From Centroberyx gerrardi (lineage: Eukaryota; Chordata; Actinopteri; Beryciformes; Berycidae): 64,000 bases of DNA. Every line of letters starts with the position of its first letter. Position 1 is the stretch's first letter. The notes beneath the pieces are model-generated. The model was not told the origin of the DNA and made no database searches. It saw only the letters and a list, made by a program, of their open reading frames with translations. The translations under genes and the position numbers were made by a program. Location of the stretch: positions 23,331,815 through 23,395,814 of the forward strand of contig NC_135997.1 in the NCBI RefSeq assembly GCF_048128805.1. The letters are read 5' to 3'. Positions 60,724 to 64,000 of the stretch are shown here, one piece after another.

Positions 60724-63700
60724 CTAATCAAACAGGAACACAGACAAAACAGATAGTTCATTATTTTATTATTAGAGCTCTACGTTTACAATGGATACGT
60801 TGAATGAGGGTGTGAATACCTGAATACCTGCTTCTAGTCAAAGTACTGAATATTTTGCACATGGTTGGTAAGTCTGTCAAATACTGTCCACTTTAGCAGG
60901 AAACCAACCTGTGTTTCTATTCTAAAAAAAAAAAAACACCTTTGCAGCTAAGACGAGAATGTTGCTGGTTCTGAAAATTATGGTTGATTAACCAAAAAAG
61001 TTAGTCCCATGTCCTGTTGAGTACACGATTTGGTGCACTCATGTGACAGAAGTAAAAATCTTTTCATGAACCTGTGTCCCAGTGTGACAGACTAAATTTA
61101 TCATTTGGGTCCTCTGCCTATTCACTGTTTTTCTGAACAAGGAATTACAGAAATGGTAAAGGTACCACTTTTTTGCTGATCTTCACTGAGCTTAACTTCA
61201 GGTATCGGACAATAATGAGTACTGATGAGTTCCATACTTTTACTGAACAATATAGACTTACATCTTTAAGCTAACTGGACAAAGATGTTTGAAATACCCA
61301 TTTTTCTAGATCTAACATCTTGCTGTGTGGGGAAAACAGAGAATCAAGGCACCATGCTTTAACTTTGGACATGTTCCACATGCTTGTTAGTATCAGATTT
61401 TAGCATCAGGTACATTTTTATATACCAGTACCCTATTTTGTAACTGGTCCTAACCTGATATCCAATCGGAGTATCATTATTGGAAATGATATGAGATAGT
61501 AGGTTCCTGGAACAGTATAAACTGTATAACAAAACAACAATATAGACTAAAAATCATCTCACCTTTGGCTGATAATCGATCTTGTAAGCCGTTTGCTGAA
61601 ACTGGCGTATCTCTCTGATTATGTGAGATATCTGGAGAAAAATTAAATGAAAATCATATAAAACTTATATGATTTTATACACACAAATGCAGTAAAAGAG
61701 CAATAGGATTGTTGACATCCAACAAAAGTGAGGAGCTGGATTTAAACCAGCAACAATGTAAGTGCATGTTACTGTATGTAGACCAGCACACTGAGCCACC
61801 AGCACATTTACCATTCTCATCTTGGAGAAGTTGACCAGGTTGTCCTCAGTGTAGTTGGGCGTCCCCTCCTCTATGAAGGCCAGGTCGGTCAAGTACATTC
61901 CCAGATATGGGACGCATGGAGGGTCACAGCTGAGGGACACCAGGCAGGTCAGAGGAAGACAAAACTTATACATATATACTCATACACGTACACAAGGAGG
62001 TACACACACACACACACACACACACACAGTCAATCACTCACACACATACAGAAAAAACACACTCGCATATGCGCTCAACACACAGAGTATGTGCCCAAAC
62101 ATACAAACCCCTTGCGTGAGCACTCATAAGAAAGTGGAAGTGAAACTCTTATTTTTGAATACTTACTTCTTCAGAGCCTCTCTCAGGTTTTTGAATCTTC
62201 CCTCAGATGATACTAGCTTCTGTAGCTTGTCAATCACTGTCTTGGTCTAACAAAGGGATGAAAACAAAAACATTATTGCCAGCGGTCAATTTGTTCAAAC
62301 TTACTGTAACGAGAAGTGGTAAGGTGGTAAAGCAGTATTTACTCTAAAAAAAATCCATAAAATAATGGCAATATCGAGCCAAAAAGTGGGTTGACATTCC
62401 CTTTCACTCTTACTGCCATACAGTAATACAGCAGTTGCTAATTTAGGTCAGTCAGTCAGTCAGTCAGTCACCTGTCGCTTCGTGAGATGATGCGCTTCGT
62501 CAGATGGCCTCTAGAGGGCATCTTAGACTGCGACATGCAGTGTTTCCCATACAGAGGCACAAAATCAAAAATTGGTCAGTGTATACAAATTGATCGAAAT
62601 TGATCTCTAATGCGCCTGATGTCACATCACATCATGTCTGTCATTTGGAGATGTACAGACAACAGACCAACAGCATTGAACTCAATCCAACAGTCTTCTG
62701 ATGTGAAAACAAAAGTGAAACTTAACATTCCACAATTTGCTCCAAACTCTCCTGTGTTAGTAACAGTATTTGTAAACAGTAACCTGACTCGTCTTCTGCT
62801 ACCCTACAAACTTTAACGGTAGGTAACATTATTACCTTGTGGTATTTAAGTAATGTTAGTGGGATTAGGTAATTTAAACGATAACCGTGCTTCAGTGCAT
62901 TGAATTGAATTGAATTGAATTGACCACACACGCCATGGGTCTGTACAGGATCTATGCTTGTAACCCTAACCCTGTAACCATGACCAAAGCCTTACTCTAA
63001 CCTTAACCAAATTATTTTAGTTGCCTAAATCTGACCCTTACCTTAACCTAAACCTGAACCAAAGTTGTTTTACTTGCCTAAACTTAACCATTAGCTAACC
63101 TTTTCACATGACAAACAAGTGAAAATAGCATGTCCAATTCATGCTATTGTCACATAATCCAATTTGTGGTGGAGGAACGTGATCTTCACATAATTCGTGT
63201 CAACAACACATACTATGCGTTTCAGAGTCGGTGCTCATTTCACGCAATTTTATGAGACTGTGTTGTGTTCAACACAAGCTCCTTCTACGGTCTCAGCCTG
63301 ACATTCCCCCCAGCCTCAGCTAGCTGTCTATTTCTGATGCTGTGAGTAACTGTATTTTCTACATTTTAAAATGCTGCATCATCTCTATTGTTATGTGCCA
63401 AAGCAATTTGAATTTCAGAGTGAGCAAGCATCTATACAAAACACTTTTAAAAATAGAATCATATCCTAATGGGAAAAATCAATTTTTCAACATTATACTG
63501 ACATTTCCTTTTGGTATACCATTTGCAATTTATTGCAAGTGTAACCCCATGTTGATTAATGAATGGTCAACCATCATTATCAGCCGTTCTGGGGGCCAGT
63601 AGTCCCTACCACTCATTTACTTTCATTCTGACTATAAATTATAGCCATACTTATAAAACAAACAAAAGAAAATAGACATAAATATTATTATTTCATTCTT

Positions 63701-64000
63701 TATAAAGGGAGTAACTTTTTGAGAAGAAATTTTGACTGTTTAAAATTATCTTTATGGCTGTAGGCAAAAAGAAAGCCTGAATGCCAGAAGTGTGCATGCG
63801 AAAACCTGAAAACACTCCATCTAAGTGAAATATGGCTTCACATCACTGCTGAGAGAATATGGCAGAGACGACCTGTACCTGCTTGGAGACTTTGAGCCAG
63901 GTCTTCTTGAGGCGGAAGACGGAGCTGCGGTTGAGAGAGGAAGTGATCTCCAGCACGGCGTTGTAGTTGTGGAGACAGCGGCAGATGTCGGCCACTGCCA
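60631..64000 (-). CDS. rasgrf1: rasgrf1, Ras guanine nucleotide-releasing factor (3' end only)
   Basis: Five minus-strand exons (63879-64000 partial, 62167-62246, 61812-61929, 61563-61631, 60631-60723) join in frame and encode the last ~160 residues of the CDC25-homology RasGEF catalytic domain. Diagnostic stretches are [55 protein letters not shown] and [14 protein letters not shown]. The protein ends [10 protein letters not shown]. Family knowledge: calcium/calmodulin-responsive exchange factor that loads GTP onto Ras at the membrane. The paralogue RASGRF2 is very similar in this region. I choose rasgrf1 because CTSH neighbours RASGRF1 in human and because of the RIEPK tail. The gene runs out of the window on the right. 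Confidence 0.9.
61563..61631 (-). CDS. rasgrf1: rasgrf1 exon, RasGEF
   Basis: 69 bp. Acceptor tttctccag, donor CCAAAG|gtgaga. Encodes [20 protein letters not shown] then QPK. Confidence 0.95.
61812..61929 (-). CDS. rasgrf1: rasgrf1 exon, RasGEF
   Basis: 118 bp. Acceptor gtccctcag, donor AGAATG|gtaaat. Encodes [20 protein letters not shown] and [19 protein letters not shown], the most conserved block of CDC25-type GEFs. Confidence 0.96.
62001..62029 (+). repeat. AC microsatellite in a rasgrf1 intron
   Basis: About 14 AC units within the short intron between the exons at 61812 and 62167, followed by looser CA-rich DNA. Confidence 0.9.
62167..62246 (-). CDS. rasgrf1: rasgrf1 exon, RasGEF
   Basis: 80 bp. 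Acceptor tttgttag, donor AAGAA|gtaagt. Encodes [20 protein letters not shown] and LREALK. Confidence 0.94.
62247..63878 (-). other. rasgrf1 intron with telomere-like and other repeats
   Basis: It holds a TCAG tetranucleotide repeat (62448-62470), a TGAAT pentanucleotide repeat (62901-62922) and a region rich in taaccctaacc-type motifs (62958-63110). No coding exon was recognised between the two flanking ones. Confidence 0.6.
62958..63110 (+). repeat. telomere-like taaccctaacc-rich repeat
   Basis: It contains taaccctaaccctgtaacc and many further taacc/ctaaac motifs spaced by gttgcctaaa-type wording. It is a degenerate interstitial repeat, not a real telomere array. Confidence 0.6.
63879..64000 (-). 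CDS. rasgrf1: rasgrf1 exon (partial), RasGEF core
   Basis: Donor AAGCAG|gtacag at the lower end, continuing beyond the window. Encodes [20 protein letters not shown] and [20 protein letters not shown]. Confidence 0.95.

Overview
This window is nuclear DNA of a ray-finned fish, most likely a teleost. The genes are split by GT-AG introns. The introns are full of CA/GA/TA microsatellites and of typical fish repeats: hAT MITEs with TIRs such as TAGGGCTGGGCGATA, PIF/Harbinger elements, a DIRS-like retrotransposon, an L2-type LINE tail and tRNA-derived SINEs. The encoded proteins are close to their mammalian orthologues, so gene identity rests on exon-by-exon protein matches recalled from family knowledge. 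No database search was run.

Layout. (1) Positions 1-35686, plus strand: frmd5, a FERM-domain membrane-associated scaffold. The first coding exon (about 34 residues in human) lies upstream of the window. Thirteen coding exons from 12111 to 35686 complete the protein. A second candidate first exon (32145-32424) is in phase with the terminal exon and would give a FERM-less, membrane-anchored short form. (2) 35687-40912: frmd5 3'UTR and the convergent gap to wdr76, with a textbook hAT MITE. (3) 40913-51856, minus strand: wdr76, a WD40 protein with 15 coding exons that join in one frame (560 aa). Its largest intron (43994-49277) is almost entirely transposons: a hAT with a BED-finger remnant, a DIRS-like gag remnant, and a Harbinger element nested inside the DIRS ORF with a 3-bp target duplication. 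(4) 51857-53635: the wdr76 promoter, with an E2F-type site and a CCAAT box, and the ctsh 3'UTR. (5) 53636-58679, minus strand: ctsh (cathepsin H), 12 coding exons, 330 aa, with an intact Cys/His/Asn catalytic set and the mini-chain. (6) 58680-64000: the ctsh promoter with an M-box/CLEAR-like E-box, then the 3' end of a Ras-GRF gene (rasgrf1 by synteny) on the minus strand, covering the last five exons of the CDC25-type GEF domain.

The genes do not form an operon or pathway. The linkage itself is informative: FRMD5-WDR76 and CTSH-RASGRF1 are two separate neighbour pairs on human chromosome 15 and are fused head-to-tail here. The points most worth a second look are the alternative frmd5 first exon, a frmd5 3' splice site built entirely from an adenine-free TG/TGCG microsatellite, a near-perfect 74-bp-arm foldback in a frmd5 intron, the nested transposons in wdr76, and a stretch of WDR76 protein that seems to be missing or cryptic next to those insertions.
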